Shown: positions 44,050-52,339 of the stretch, piece after piece | How the letters are laid out: every line of letters begins with the position of its first letter | How positions within the stretch are numbered: the stretch's first letter is position 1 | Origin: Haloarcula japonica DSM 6131 | GTDB lineage: Archaea; Halobacteriota; Halobacteria; Halobacteriales; Haloarculaceae | Length of the DNA: 64,000 nt | Direction of reading: 5' to 3' | NCBI RefSeq assembly: GCF_000336635.1 | Contig: NZ_AOLY01000027.1 | Coordinates: forward strand, 1-64,000 | The notes under the pieces: generated by a model | Databases searched by the model: none | Told to the model about the DNA's origin: nothing | What the model saw: only the letters and a program-made list of their open reading frames with translations | Position numbers and translations under genes: made by a program

Positions 44050-44067
44050 TAGTCTTTACTTAGACTA
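44050..44067. promoter_or_regulatory. Inverted repeat upstream of defence operon
   Basis: TAGTCT and AGACTA are separated by six bases, 34-51 bp upstream of the first operon ATG (44016, minus strand). A TATA-like GTATAC lies at 44040-44045. The repeat covers the position of the TFB recognition element and could be the operator of the AbrB-like protein. Confidence 0.55.
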
Positions 44068-44601
44068 TTTCACTCAGATAATACGAAAAGAACGGTAGAG
44101 AACGTCCACATTACGGATGACTACTCGTAATCTGGTACTTACAGAAAGGTAGTGCTTTGTACAGACCCGCGAGAAGGCGGATCAGTTATTTACTCAGAAG
44201 CCACCGTACAAAGGGTTCCTGACCAACACTGATGCCCGTGTGTCAGCAACAGACTGTGACTCATGACGACAGCACCGAACTCTAGGAGTTTGGTGAAAGC
44301 ACGATAGGGGAGTACGGAGAGTGGAACGCAGGTGGAGGGGAAACGGGGCACGTTGGAGGGCAGCGGGTCGAGCACTTAGCGCTCGCCAACACTGGGGGTC
44401 AGTTGGGGAGTGATGGGGCAAGCGTGTCGGATACTTTTCGGGGACCGCCTCCGACCGGCGGCTACCTACACATACTGGCCAGTGGATAATCAAGCCCCAC
44501 AGAGTGTTTCTGACTCTGAAACACTCCTTCTGGGTCGGCTCTTACCAAGCACAGCGAAACAGCCGAATTCCTCTCTGTATTGACCGTGAGCCAGTCCAAA
44601 A
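44068..44601. other. Intergenic region, no gene seen
   Basis: About 530 bp without a supported gene, between the divergent defence operon and the 44629 gene. It holds a 9-bp perfect hairpin at 44502-44526. Confidence 0.45.
44502..44526. promoter_or_regulatory. 9-bp perfect hairpin
   Basis: GAGTGTTTC (44502-44510) pairs with GAAACACTC (44518-44526) around a 7-base loop. It lies 100 bp upstream of the 44629 gene and may be an operator or processing site. Confidence 0.45.
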
Positions 44602-44628
44602 TTTTGTGTTCCTCTGTCGGGTGAGAGG
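44602..44628 (+). promoter_or_regulatory. Leader element before 44629 gene
   Basis: TTTTGTG (44602-44608), stem CCTCT/AGAGG (44611-44615, 44624-44628), loop GTCGGGTG. The ATG follows the stem directly. Confidence 0.8.
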
Positions 44629-45666
44629 ATGACTGACCTTTCACTCGGTACGTTCGAAGACGGAGACAGCGCCGACAACGACCTCGATCCCGATGCTGCA
44701 AGCATCGCCCGATGCGCGACGACGTGTCGCGCTCCTGACCGTGACGACAGCAGTTGGGCCTCCCCGGACGAGGACTGGGGGCTGACAACACAGCGGCCGG
44801 CGTCGTCGATCAACACGTCGGCTGGTCGAGCAACCAAACAGCAAACCCGGTGGGTCGTCGATGGGGACGTCGGAGACTACGTTGAGCAGTACGCAACTGG
44901 TGACCTCCTGCAAATCCCAAACACGTACGGCGACTTCAGTTCAGTCGACACTCGAGTCACATTCGTCGACGGGCTCGCTGACAGCTACGGGTACGGCATT
45001 GACACACAGGCTCTTGAAAAGGCATTCCGAGTCCTCACTGGCGGTGGCCGATACACTGCGTCGCAATATACTGCCATCCCGTGCGGGAAGCAGCCATGGA
45101 TTCTGACGGGTCCAGAAGGGACGCTCTTGTGCAGCTGTATGCCCGTCGAACGGCCGGAGAATCCATACACGAAGGACCTGCGGACGCCAGAGACAACCCT
45201 GCAGATCGAGGAACAGAACCAAACAGTCCGCACGGGAGCCGCTGAGTTTGCTCACTTGCTGTCCGACGCTCTCGGTGTCGATATCGAGGGTGTAGAGTAC
45301 GCAACAGTACGCGGGCAAACCCAGCACTCGTTCATCGGCGAGGAGGACAAGTTTTCGATCAAGGCTAGTGACTTAGCACAGTTGCACGGGTTAACATCCG
45401 ACCCATCCATCATCCAGGCGGGGATAGGCCATGGAGTCCAGCCCCCCAGCGGTGGCGACCCAATCTCGGTTGAGTGGGACGGGCCGGAGCATCCGGTTGG
45501 ATATCTCGACGAGGGAGACGTGATCGCCGGCTACGAGTTTACGTGGGAACAACCTGAAGAGTCGCTGGAAGACGTTGCAGTCGTTCGCGAGTACCGGATC
45601 ACACGGAACTACTCGCGATGGACGGTTGACTACTATACCCACCGCCTTGCGTCAGTCGTCCCCTGA
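44629..45666 (+). CDS. Haloarchaeal plasmid hypothetical protein (345 aa)
   Basis: A 345-residue acidic protein of unknown function. A segment around residues 125-185 (L-E-K-A-F-R-V-L-T-G-G-G-R-Y, then Y-T-A, then L-T-G-P-E-G-T) matches the C-terminal segment of the 226-aa protein at 55185, so both share an undescribed small domain. The remainder is strand-rich with no metal motif or membrane segment. ATG 44629 is fixed by the leader hairpin ending immediately before it. A second leader element and the PCNA gene follow 20 bp after the stop. Confidence 0.7.
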   Translation: MTDLSLGTFEDGDSADNDLDPDAASIARCATTCRAPDRDDSSWASPDEDWGLTTQRPASSINTSAGRATKQQTRWVVDGDVGDYVEQYATGDLLQIPNTYGDFSSVDTRVTFVDGLADSYGYGIDTQALEKAFRVLTGGGRYTASQYTAIPCGKQPWILTGPEGTLLCSCMPVERPENPYTKDLRTPETTLQIEEQNQTVRTGAAEFAHLLSDALGVDIEGVEYATVRGQTQHSFIGEEDKFSIKASDLAQLHGLTSDPSIIQAGIGHGVQPPSGGDPISVEWDGPEHPVGYLDEGDVIAGYEFTWEQPEESLEDVAVVREYRITRNYSRWTVDYYTHRLASVVP

Positions 45667-45686
45667 CCGACGCCGCCAACGGCATA

Positions 45687-45714
45687 TTTTGTGTGCCCTC
45701 CGGCAAGTGGAGGG
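45687..45714 (+). promoter_or_regulatory. Leader element before PCNA-like gene
   Basis: TTTTGTG (45687-45693), stem CCCTC/GAGGG (45696-45700, 45710-45714), variant loop CGGCAAGTG. The ATG is at 45723. Confidence 0.75.
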
Positions 45715-45722
45715 AAATCGAA

Positions 45723-46595
45723 ATGTCACAGTCTACAGCGGCCAGTAGCACCGAAGCAGCAACCACCGACGCCGAAACGAGCGTGCCAGAGACGCCGGCG
45801 GACGGTGACGCAGAACTCGACACTGCGGACCTCCTGTCGCTCAATGCCCCGCAGCATCTTCGGATCAGCGGCGAGGTCCAGTTGTTTGAGCGGATCTTCG
45901 CGGCGGCTGGCACGGTCACAGACAAGACGCGACTCGGGATTGCAGAGTCGGGAATCGCCATCCGGGCGGCCGACCAGCAGGGGCACGCGATGGTTGACCT
46001 GCGTGTCTCTGCAAGTTCGTTCAGCTCCTTCGATGCAGGGAGGGGGACACTGGGAGTGGATGTCGGACGAGTTCGCGATGCACTCTCGATCGGCGACGCA
46101 GGCGACCTTGCACAGTTCGCACTCGATGCAGCGAATAGCACACTAGAAATCAACATCGACGGGATAACGCGCACTATTTATCTTGAGGCGGTTGAATCGC
46201 TCCGCTACCCTGTCGAGATGCCAGAGATAGACATCCCGGCAACCGTCCATCTGAGTCCAAATGACATCTCGCTCGGTCTTGAGGCAGCGGATATGCTTGC
46301 CGACCGGTTTGACCTCTCTGTTGACTCCGATACCGGAGAAATGCAGTTCGCCGCAGACGGTGACACTGACAGCATGACCTACCGGTGGGACGACACGGAT
46401 CTCATCGCCTTCGAGCCTGCGGATGTCGAAGTGAAACTTGACTCGTCGCTGGTCAAATCGGCGAATGCTGGCCTGCCAGACGGCACTAATCGGGTTCTCC
46501 ATATCGGAGACTCAGTCCCGCTTGTGCTGAAATCGGAGTTCCCCGACGCCGATGGAGCGATGCAATTCGTGATCGCGCCGAAGCTCCCGAACTGA
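45723..46595 (+). CDS. Plasmid-borne PCNA-like sliding clamp
   Basis: A 290-residue protein. After an acidic ~40-residue N-terminal extension it matches haloarchaeal PCNA along its length: G-I-A-I-R-A-A-D with A-M-V-D-L, L-G-V-D-V-G-R-V-R-D-A-L, the D-G-I-T-R-T-I-Y interdomain region, and F-V-I-A-P-K at the end. PCNA encircles DNA and tethers polymerase and other enzymes. The N-terminal extension and divergent residues suggest a specialised clamp for the plasmid. The start is set at the ATG after the leader hairpin rather than at 45693, which lies inside the leader. Confidence 0.85.
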   Translation: MSQSTAASSTEAATTDAETSVPETPADGDAELDTADLLSLNAPQHLRISGEVQLFERIFAAAGTVTDKTRLGIAESGIAIRAADQQGHAMVDLRVSASSFSSFDAGRGTLGVDVGRVRDALSIGDAGDLAQFALDAANSTLEINIDGITRTIYLEAVESLRYPVEMPEIDIPATVHLSPNDISLGLEAADMLADRFDLSVDSDTGEMQFAADGDTDSMTYRWDDTDLIAFEPADVEVKLDSSLVKSANAGLPDGTNRVLHIGDSVPLVLKSEFPDADGAMQFVIAPKLPN

Positions 46596-46680
46596 CTCGG
46601 CTCCCCGTGGTTTTGCGGAAACGGTGGTGTGTCTTAACCAACAGCGACCGCCATACTTCTCGACTGTTGGTTAGCGCTAA

Positions 46681-46708
46681 TTTTGTGTCTCCCCGGTCGG
46701 GTGAGGGA
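46681..46708 (+). promoter_or_regulatory. Leader element before 46718 gene
   Basis: TTTTGTG (46681-46687), stem TCCC/GGGA (46690-46693, 46705-46708), loop CGGTCGGGTGA, ATG at 46718. Confidence 0.72.
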
Positions 46709-46717
46709 TTTTCCTCT

Positions 46718-46981
46718 ATGGACCCGACCGAAACAGTGCCAGACTACGAGCGCTTCGAGCGCGAACAGATCGCACAGGACCGTGACCGGCAGCGTCCCAA
46801 TACCGTCGAGATTGACGAGCCACGAGGCCGTGAGGTGGTCACCAGTCTGCTTGACGAGGGGCTGGTTGAACCGATTCCGGAACAAAACGTCTTGCAGCAC
46901 GTTCCGTCCGGGCAGTGCTTTGACTCCGACATGGCGCTGGTGTACTTCCACAAAGGCTGGGAGGCCAGAGGCGAGGAGTAG
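46718..46981 (+). CDS. Small acidic hypothetical protein (87 aa)
   Basis: Starts MDPTETVPDYERFEREQ. A charged helix-rich protein with a central V-V-T-S-L-L-D-E-G-L-V-E-P-I segment that looks like the third part of a winged helix, and a C-terminal F-H-K-G-W. No family is recognised. Earlier in-frame codons (from 46607) would translate the leader, so the ATG at 46718 is chosen. A short 150-bp gap without a gene follows. Confidence 0.65.
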   Translation: MDPTETVPDYERFEREQIAQDRDRQRPNTVEIDEPRGREVVTSLLDEGLVEPIPEQNVLQHVPSGQCFDSDMALVYFHKGWEARGEE

Positions 46982-47130
46982 CGGATTCGCGTTTGTTAGA
47001 CTCTTAAGCCAACAGAACGAGCTACAAGACTATCTATTTGCGTTAACTACTCTCGGAAAGAATCAATTGTCACAAACACACATATAGCACAGGTAAAGGA
47101 CTTGTCTGCAGAGATATATATCAGATAGCA

Positions 47131-47328
47131 ATGAGTGAAACCACTAGCAATCAATTCTTTCGGAGCCGATTCGGGCTAGGAGCTGAGTGCGTAGTTATTG
47201 GGATCCTAGAGTTTCTCTGCGTCACGGTCGTCCTCTTAGTAGACGAGAGCTCATTGCAGTTCAGCCTTCTTGCAGGTACTGCATTGGGAATATTCACTAC
47301 TGTTTTACGCTATTTAGTCCAGCGCTGA
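47131..47328 (+). CDS. Small two-helix membrane protein (65 aa)
   Basis: A 65-residue protein with two hydrophobic segments (about 18-36 and 42-60) joined by a short D-E-S-S loop and a basic C-terminal end (R-Y-L-V-Q-R). Plus-strand A/T-rich promoter-like sequence precedes it. It lies alone between two leader-controlled genes and lacks the leader element. Function unknown; small two-helix proteins on plasmids are sometimes toxins or immunity factors, but nothing specific supports that here. Confidence 0.5.
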   Translation: MSETTSNQFFRSRFGLGAECVVIGILEFLCVTVVLLVDESSLQFSLLAGTALGIFTTVLRYLVQR

Positions 47329-47460
47329 AGGAGTTAGCCACCCACTCACTCGGATTGGGGTGGTCTACTCAGCTGCTGTGAGCGCCACCTGAACTGAACA
47401 ACTCGAAGCATCGTAGACTGGGGAGACACGATATCAATGTGTCTTAAATTAAACAGCGAA

Positions 47461-47489
47461 TTTTCTGACCCCCAGTGGAGGTGCGGGGG
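47461..47489 (+). promoter_or_regulatory. Leader element before ArdC-like gene
   Basis: TTTTCTG (47461-47467), stem CCCCC/GGGGG (47469-47473, 47485-47489), loop AGTGGAGGTGC. An extended CGTGCCC...GCGTCCC tail precedes the ATG at 47522, as in the long-leader subtype at 60-63 kb. Confidence 0.7.
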
Positions 47490-47521
47490 CGTGCCCGAGA
47501 GCGCGTCCCAGAGACAGATTA

Positions 47522-48484
47522 ATGTCAACGATACAGTCAGAGACACCAGAGCAGTCGTCCAGCCAGCAGACCACTTGCACCTTCGACGATTCGGACTCCC
47601 GGGACGAGGAGATGCGCGACCAACTCGATGCGTGGGTCGAGGATCTTGCCGACCTCACCGACGAAGCGCAGGCCAGCGAGCAGTTCCAGCAGTGGCTCGA
47701 CGTCCAATCGAAGTTCCATGATTACTCGGCTCGGAACACGCTACTCATCAAGCTCCAGTGTCCCGAAGCAACCCGAGTTGCGGGGTACAATACGTGGCAA
47801 GACGAGTTCGACCGGTACGTCCAGCAAGGCGAGGACGCGATCTGGATCTGGGCTCCCATTATCACGAAGAAGTGCCCCGAATGCGGCAATTCGCCGTCGT
47901 ATCACGAGAACACGGACTGTGAGTACGACGAGACAGAGCCCGAACAATGGCGGCGGGGACTGGTCGGGTTCCGGCCAACGTCGGTGTTCGATATCTCTCA
48001 GACCGAGGGCGAACCGCTTCCCGAACTGGAGACAGAAGCACACGGCGACCCGGATGGACTTGTCGAGGACCTGTTGGACGCGACCGACGAGATCGGCGTC
48101 GACGCAAGAATCGTCACTCCGGAAGAGTGGGAGCATGGGTCTGCACGGGGCGTTTGCGAGCGTCGGAACGTCATGACCACGAATCCGATGGTCGAAGCGG
48201 TCGACCGAGACAATCGGGCCGCCCTCGCGAGTACACTCATCCACGAGTTCGCCCATGCAGAGCTTCACTTCGATGTCGAGGATGAGGCGGAGCGGTCGAA
48301 ACGCGAAGTCGAAGCCGAGGCAGTCGCCTACGTGGTCAGTCGTCACTTCGGGCTGGACCCCGACAACTCGGCGTTCTACTTGGCGGCGTGGGACGGCGAC
48401 GCACCAGAGACGCTTCGGGACCGGTTGGACCGTATCTCGTCGACTGCGGCGGATCTGATCGACGCCGTCGAAGGTGCCAGCTGA
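47522..48484 (+). CDS. ardC: ArdC-like antirestriction protein with zinc insertion
   Basis: A 320-residue protein. The N-terminal ArdC/DUF1738 ssDNA-binding region includes Y-S-A-R-N-T-L-L-I (68-76) and G-Y-N-T-W (88-92). The C-terminal zincin domain has H-E-F-A-H (241-245) with E-A-E-A-V-A-Y downstream. A C-P-E-C plus H/C cluster (118-133) forms an inserted zinc site not usual in bacterial ArdC. ArdC-type proteins protect incoming single-stranded plasmid DNA from host restriction during conjugation, which fits the transfer operon in this element. Confidence 0.85.
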   Translation: MSTIQSETPEQSSSQQTTCTFDDSDSRDEEMRDQLDAWVEDLADLTDEAQASEQFQQWLDVQSKFHDYSARNTLLIKLQCPEATRVAGYNTWQDEFDRYVQQGEDAIWIWAPIITKKCPECGNSPSYHENTDCEYDETEPEQWRRGLVGFRPTSVFDISQTEGEPLPELETEAHGDPDGLVEDLLDATDEIGVDARIVTPEEWEHGSARGVCERRNVMTTNPMVEAVDRDNRAALASTLIHEFAHAELHFDVEDEAERSKREVEAEAVAYVVSRHFGLDPDNSAFYLAAWDGDAPETLRDRLDRISSTAADLIDAVEGAS

Positions 48485-48523
48485 GAGGGAGCGGTATCTT
48501 TCCAGACGTGCTTGAGAGGAGTG

Positions 48524-48554
48524 TTTTGTGACTCCCCTGGTGGGCGAGGGAGTC
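48524..48554 (+). promoter_or_regulatory. Leader element before GIY-YIG-like gene
   Basis: TTTTGTG (48524-48530), a 7-bp stem GACTCCC/GGGAGTC (48530-48536, 48548-48554), loop CTGGTGGGCGA, ATG at 48559. The longest perfect stem in the family. Confidence 0.8.
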
Positions 48555-48558
48555 GAAT

Positions 48559-49311
48559 ATGCGTTCACAAGCAGCGTCGGGTAGCAGTCCTGTCGGACAG
48601 TTTCTGAGTGTCTTAGCTGACGTGCGTGACCAGATCGGAGGGCCGTACTACCTCGGAGATGCCAACGGGCGGTTGGAGTGGCCCGACCGAGGAGTGTACT
48701 TTTTCTTCTCGCCAGCAAGCGACCTCAGACAGATGCCCTCCACAAAGTGGCGACTCTCACGGATCGGTACCGTCGGCGTCAGTACCGGTTCGTCGAACAC
48801 GCTCTGGAACCGACTCAGGCAACATCGTGGGAATGTTCGCGGGAAGTACGCCGGCGGTGGCAACCATCGTGGTTCGATTTTTCGCTTGCACGTTGGACGG
48901 GCGCTGATCGAGAAACACGGCTGGCACGACGAGTATCCCCACTGGGGCGAGCAGAATCCCGACGCCGAGACGACTGCTGTTCGCGAGCAGGAACACGAAC
49001 TTGAACAGCGCGTGTCGGAGTACATCCGGGATTTGCCGTTTCTGTGGGTTGACGTTCCGGGCGACCCCGGACCCGAGTGTGACAGAGCCGAGATTGAGTC
49101 AAATACCATCGCAATGGTGTCGAGGTATCGTCGATCCGCAGGGCCATCGGACCTCGATTGGCTTGGATACCACTCGCCGAAGTCTGAGGTGTATCAGTCT
49201 GGACTGTGGAACGTGCGACACGTCTCCGACTCGTTCGATCCGTCGGTCGTGGACCAGTTATCAGAGTATATTTCGTCAACGGAAGCGCTGGACCATCAAT
49301 CGCGGATCTGA
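48559..49311 (+). CDS. GIY-YIG-like nuclease-domain protein
   Basis: A 250-residue protein. Residues ~42-120 carry a GIY-YIG-like pattern: R-G-V-Y-F-F-F (44-50), I-G-T-V-G-V-S (about 68-74), L-W-N-R-L-R-Q-H, and then G-S-I-F-R-L-H-V-G. The family cuts DNA with a single metal and one Glu; the catalytic Glu is not obvious here. The rest is charged, with W-V-D-V and a conserved-looking W-L-G-Y-H. The final 36 bp overlap the tail of the minus-strand gene at 49276. Confidence 0.68.
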   Translation: MRSQAASGSSPVGQFLSVLADVRDQIGGPYYLGDANGRLEWPDRGVYFFFSPASDLRQMPSTKWRLSRIGTVGVSTGSSNTLWNRLRQHRGNVRGKYAGGGNHRGSIFRLHVGRALIEKHGWHDEYPHWGEQNPDAETTAVREQEHELEQRVSEYIRDLPFLWVDVPGDPGPECDRAEIESNTIAMVSRYRRSAGPSDLDWLGYHSPKSEVYQSGLWNVRHVSDSFDPSVVDQLSEYISSTEALDHQSRI

Positions 49312-50172
49312 TGGCAGGTTCCGCAGCGAGAACTCAGTACGCTCGGTTACGACCCCGTAGGCAACCCCAGTCAGTGGCGCAACCACGGGAATCCACGCCA
49401 GTACTGAGATGAACGGCTCCACCGAGGAGGCCTGCCAGATTCCAGCGTACATCAAAATCATGTAAACGGATGCAGCAGCTGTCGACAGTCGCCATCGGAC
49501 TCCCGCCACGAGCCCGGCCAGTGGGAGGCCATAGAACGCTACATCACCCGCAAGCGAGGGCAAGGGAATGGCGACAGCAATCGCACAGAGATATGTCAGG
49601 AACATCGCTGTGCCTCCTATGGACGCGACGAATAGCCGTCGCCATCCAGCACGCTCGTCGGTGTCGTCCTGGACGGACTGCTCGTCGCTTTCCTCGGTCG
49701 TCGTGGTGACTGCAAGAGGACTCTTCGACTGTGTCTGAATGTGGCTGGGCTTCGAACGCGGGGCATTGCGAGACTGCCCGTTGGCCTCAGTTTCGCCCTC
49801 GACTTCCTCGGTGATCGGGACTTCGCTCTGCAACGCAAGGACCCTGTGAGTGTCCTCTTCTGGACTGCTTGCTGGCTCTTGTTTCGCTGACTCTGGCAGG
49901 TTCAGGCGTCCCGTCTGTGTGATGTCTTCTTCGCAGAACGAGCACACTGTCAGGAGGTTCGTGGTTTTATTTGTCCCGCCGTTCTCGGCGGGGATTCGTC
50001 GCACGACTTCCAAATCCTCCGCAGGGAACCGCGTCCCGCAGTTGATGCAAGTGTTGTTGTCCAACTGCTTCCGGAAGACGATCCGGTACGCCCAGTCTGG
50101 TGGGTAGTCGCCCCGGTAGTTGTCAGGGTCGTCGTACTGCGATTCGATACCTTCCTTCATTCTGCTCGACAC
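49276..50172 (-). CDS. HNH-like zinc protein with membrane tail
   Basis: A 298-residue protein. The N-terminal ~85 residues match the HNH zinc-knuckle layout (C-I-N-C at 42-45, E-N-G-G-T-N-K-T-T-N-L-L-T, C-S-F-C at 77-80), but the catalytic His positions read V-R-R and C-E-E, so it is probably inactive as a nuclease and binds DNA or zinc only. After an acidic linker come four membrane segments (about 180-200, 205-222, 228-248 and 256-275). A DNA-binding module tethered to the membrane, as at 3893 and 5861. It overlaps the GIY-YIG-like gene tail-to-tail. Confidence 0.7.
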   Translation of the reverse strand: MSSRMKEGIESQYDDPDNYRGDYPPDWAYRIVFRKQLDNNTCINCGTRFPAEDLEVVRRIPAENGGTNKTTNLLTVCSFCEEDITQTGRLNLPESAKQEPASSPEEDTHRVLALQSEVPITEEVEGETEANGQSRNAPRSKPSHIQTQSKSPLAVTTTTEESDEQSVQDDTDERAGWRRLFVASIGGTAMFLTYLCAIAVAIPLPSLAGDVAFYGLPLAGLVAGVRWRLSTAAASVYMILMYAGIWQASSVEPFISVLAWIPVVAPLTGVAYGVVTERTEFSLRNLPSDPRLMVQRFR

Positions 50173-50206
50173 TTCTTCCCGTCTCCGTATTTAAGCCGCG
50201 GGGTCG

Positions 50207-50234
50207 TTTTGTGCCGCGCCTGCCAGCTGGGCGC
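50207..50234 (+). promoter_or_regulatory. Divergent leader-like element before 50261 gene
   Basis: TTTTGTG (50207-50213) then a stem GCGCC/GGCGC (50216-50220, 50230-50234) around TGCCAGCTG. It has the same layout as the others but lacks the GGGTGA loop, so membership is tentative. Confidence 0.5.
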
Positions 50235-50260
50235 GCCGGTCGGTGCGCTCGGTGTTGTTC

Positions 50261-51202
50261 ATGTCTTCTGAGGCTCGACACTCTTGGTCAGCGGCGGCTG
50301 TCGGCGATGCACAGCAGGCTGAGTACATCGGGTTCCTTCACCGGGAACCGTTCGTAATCGATGCTTACCGGCTTGGATTCGCCGTCGGCGTTCGCGAGGA
50401 CTACACCTACCAGTCCTCGCTGCGGAACGTCGACGTCCCGATTGAGATTCTAGACAACGACTTCCGGAATCCAGACTTGGACCGGTACATTGAGCGCTTC
50501 GAGCGATGCGAGCCGTCGGTCGGGATGCTCGGCGATGCATACGACCAGCAGGAAGCGCGACGGTACAACCAAGCCGCACGGGAGCTGAAACGAAAGTTTC
50601 CGGAGACAGAGGTCATTATCGTCCCGAAGTGCCGCGACGCAATCGACGTGATCGACGAGGACATTGTCTTGGGCTATCCGATGGGCTACTCCGACCAGAC
50701 CGCCGACGAGTACACGGATATTGTGGACTGGCGGGGACGGCGAGTGCATCTGTTGGGAGCAAGTCCCACGAAACAGTATCCGGTGATCGAGGAGCTAACA
50801 CAGCCGCGGGTGACTGGGCAGGAGCCAGCCGATATCGTTGGCGTCGACTGGAACGGGATTCATCTGGCGGCGCTTCACGGCGAGTATTTCTCACCACACG
50901 GCTACGGGAGTGCGGACCAGCTCTCGATACGGGAGACGGTTCAACAGAGCCTGCGACACATCCGGTCATACTGGAAATCGCGGGGTGTGTGGCCGACCGT
51001 GAAGAAAGACCGGACCCCGCTAACAGCGGAACCGATGGACCCTGTCTGGGCTGCTGACGGTTCAACAGCGACTGTGAGTGGCCTTGAGGATGCGATTGTC
51101 GTTGAGTATGAGAACGGACAGACGCTCGCGTACCGGAGCCAACACGAGCGAGACAGGGTGGAATACCGGGCAGGTCTCACTCCCAGTGAAGTTCACGGCT
51201 AG
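50261..51202 (+). CDS. DUF6610-like haloarchaeal protein, possible TGT-like TIM barrel
   Basis: A 313-residue protein. It contains S-V-G-M-L-G-D-A-Y-D (about 85-94), E-V-I-I-V-P-K, a G-Y-P-M-G-Y segment, R-V-H-L-L-G-A-S-P (about 165-173) and D-I-V-G-V-D-W-N. The repeated strand-Gly-Asp pattern with V-H-L-L-G resembles the TIM barrel of tRNA-guanine transglycosylase/DpdA-type enzymes, but the match is by eye only. If right, it could insert a modified base into DNA or RNA. The start is placed at the ATG after the leader-like element rather than at 50243. Confidence 0.55.
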   Translation: MSSEARHSWSAAAVGDAQQAEYIGFLHREPFVIDAYRLGFAVGVREDYTYQSSLRNVDVPIEILDNDFRNPDLDRYIERFERCEPSVGMLGDAYDQQEARRYNQAARELKRKFPETEVIIVPKCRDAIDVIDEDIVLGYPMGYSDQTADEYTDIVDWRGRRVHLLGASPTKQYPVIEELTQPRVTGQEPADIVGVDWNGIHLAALHGEYFSPHGYGSADQLSIRETVQQSLRHIRSYWKSRGVWPTVKKDRTPLTAEPMDPVWAADGSTATVSGLEDAIVVEYENGQTLAYRSQHERDRVEYRAGLTPSEVHG

Positions 51203-51313
51203 AACAGCTACTGCCACTGAGGCTCTTACCGAACTCAGTGAAACAGTATTGTCTGAGTTATGTCATAACCACTGATGATGAATACAGGGCGCGAATACAG
51301 CAGTGCAACGTCG

Positions 51314-51814
51314 TCAGTCTAACATCCTTTTCATCTCTTCGACCGGCACTTCGGTTCCATCGTCGTATTCGAGTGTTTGCTCTGTCACCGTTTTATAGCC
51401 GCATTTTTTATAGAACGGCACTGCATTGAGCGAGGCCCAGAGGCCGAGCGAATCGACCGAGGCTTCTCGCGCGAACCGTTCTAGCTTGTCAAGCAGCCGT
51501 GTTCCAATCCCTTTCCCCGCGGCGCTGGGATGAACATACATACCGGTGATTTCCCCGTGGACATCGACTGTGAAGTACTCGTCGGCCTCGGGTTTCATCC
51601 AGCCGAATCCGATGACGTGTTCGTCTGTTTCAGCAACGAGGAAGTGCGTTTCGGCATCCCCAATGGGATACAGCGAAGCATCAACCCCGCTTTTCCACGC
51701 TGAAATCTGTCGCTCGTTATACTGCTCATTCCCGACTGCTTCGATAGCGGCCCTGTTGACCTCACACAGTCGATCTACGTCCGCTTGTGTCGCGTCACGA
51801 AACCGTACATCCAT
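51314..51814 (-). CDS. GNAT-family N-acetyltransferase
   Basis: A 166-residue acetyltransferase starting MDVRFRDATQAD. The GNAT acetyl-CoA motif is V-H-P-S-A-A-G-K-G-I-G-T-R-L-L (about 96-110, Q/R-x-x-G-x-G/A form). The preceding strand is E-I-T-G-M-Y, and the C-terminal motif is N-A-V-P-F-Y-K-K-C-G-Y. It transfers an acetyl group from acetyl-CoA to an amine; the acceptor is unknown. The upstream in-frame ATG (51856) adds 14 unconserved-looking residues and is less likely. Confidence 0.88.
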   Translation of the reverse strand: MDVRFRDATQADVDRLCEVNRAAIEAVGNEQYNERQISAWKSGVDASLYPIGDAETHFLVAETDEHVIGFGWMKPEADEYFTVDVHGEITGMYVHPSAAGKGIGTRLLDKLERFAREASVDSLGLWASLNAVPFYKKCGYKTVTEQTLEYDDGTEVPVEEMKRMLD

Positions 51815-51985
51815 ACGGCTCTCTAACAAAACAGAACTGTATAATTTTGCTCCCATGATCTCGAATACTGTATCCAGCCTCTATATCTTGCTGCCAATTC
51901 GCACCAATGTCAGTTCCTCTATGATTATTTCACCAGATTAGGCAAGAGTCACCACTGAACAGCCGTGTATCCCGTAGAGCCGCAA

Positions 51986-52011
51986 TTTTTTGTCTCCCCC
52001 ACGGGTGGGGA
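51986..52011 (+). promoter_or_regulatory. Leader element before 52022 gene
   Basis: A T-rich box (TTTTTTGTC), stem TCCCC/GGGGA (51995-51999, 52007-52011), loop CACGGGT, ATG at 52022. Confidence 0.7.
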
Positions 52012-52021
52012 AGTTCCAGAT

Positions 52022-52339
52022 ATGAGCGCGAAACTGTCTCAGGAGACTGCACCACAGTACAGTTGCCCGAATTGCGGTTGCACGAAGGCACGAGACTACG
52101 GAAACGACGGTACAAGAGAGTGTTCGGGATGCGGACGCGACGCGACACCAGACCGGAAGAACTACGGTGCAATTTTGGATCCAAGCAAAATCACACCTGA
52201 GTCAGTTGATGCACCTGCTAACCACCCAGAAGCACATCTGCCCGGAAGCGTTGCCAGACGGCCACAACTACTGATTCTAGCACCTGATTTTGTGACTCCC
52301 GGTGGGGCGAGGGAGACAGATGACCACCACACAGACTGA
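52022..52339 (+). CDS. Zinc-ribbon protein (105 aa)
   Basis: Starts MSAKLSQETAPQYSCPNCGC. A CxxC...CxxC zinc ribbon (C-P-N-C near 15-18, C-S-G-C near 34-37) occupies the first 40 residues, like TFB or transposase zinc ribbons. The rest is polar. The last 20 bp overlap the next gene, and the leader element of that gene (52288-52315) lies inside this coding region, so its final residues are constrained by the hairpin. Confidence 0.68.
   Translation: MSAKLSQETAPQYSCPNCGCTKARDYGNDGTRECSGCGRDATPDRKNYGAILDPSKITPESVDAPANHPEAHLPGSVARRPQLLILAPDFVTPGGARETDDHHTD
52288..52315 (+). promoter_or_regulatory. Leader element embedded in the upstream gene, before 52320
   Basis: TTTTGTG (52288-52294), stem CTCCC/GGGAG (52296-52300, 52311-52315), loop GGTGGGGCGA, ATG at 52320. 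The element is coding in another frame for the 52022 gene. Confidence 0.78.

Noticed and set aside
46607-46717. Upstream start of the 46718 gene
   Set aside because: It would run through the leader hairpin; all sibling genes start after the hairpin.
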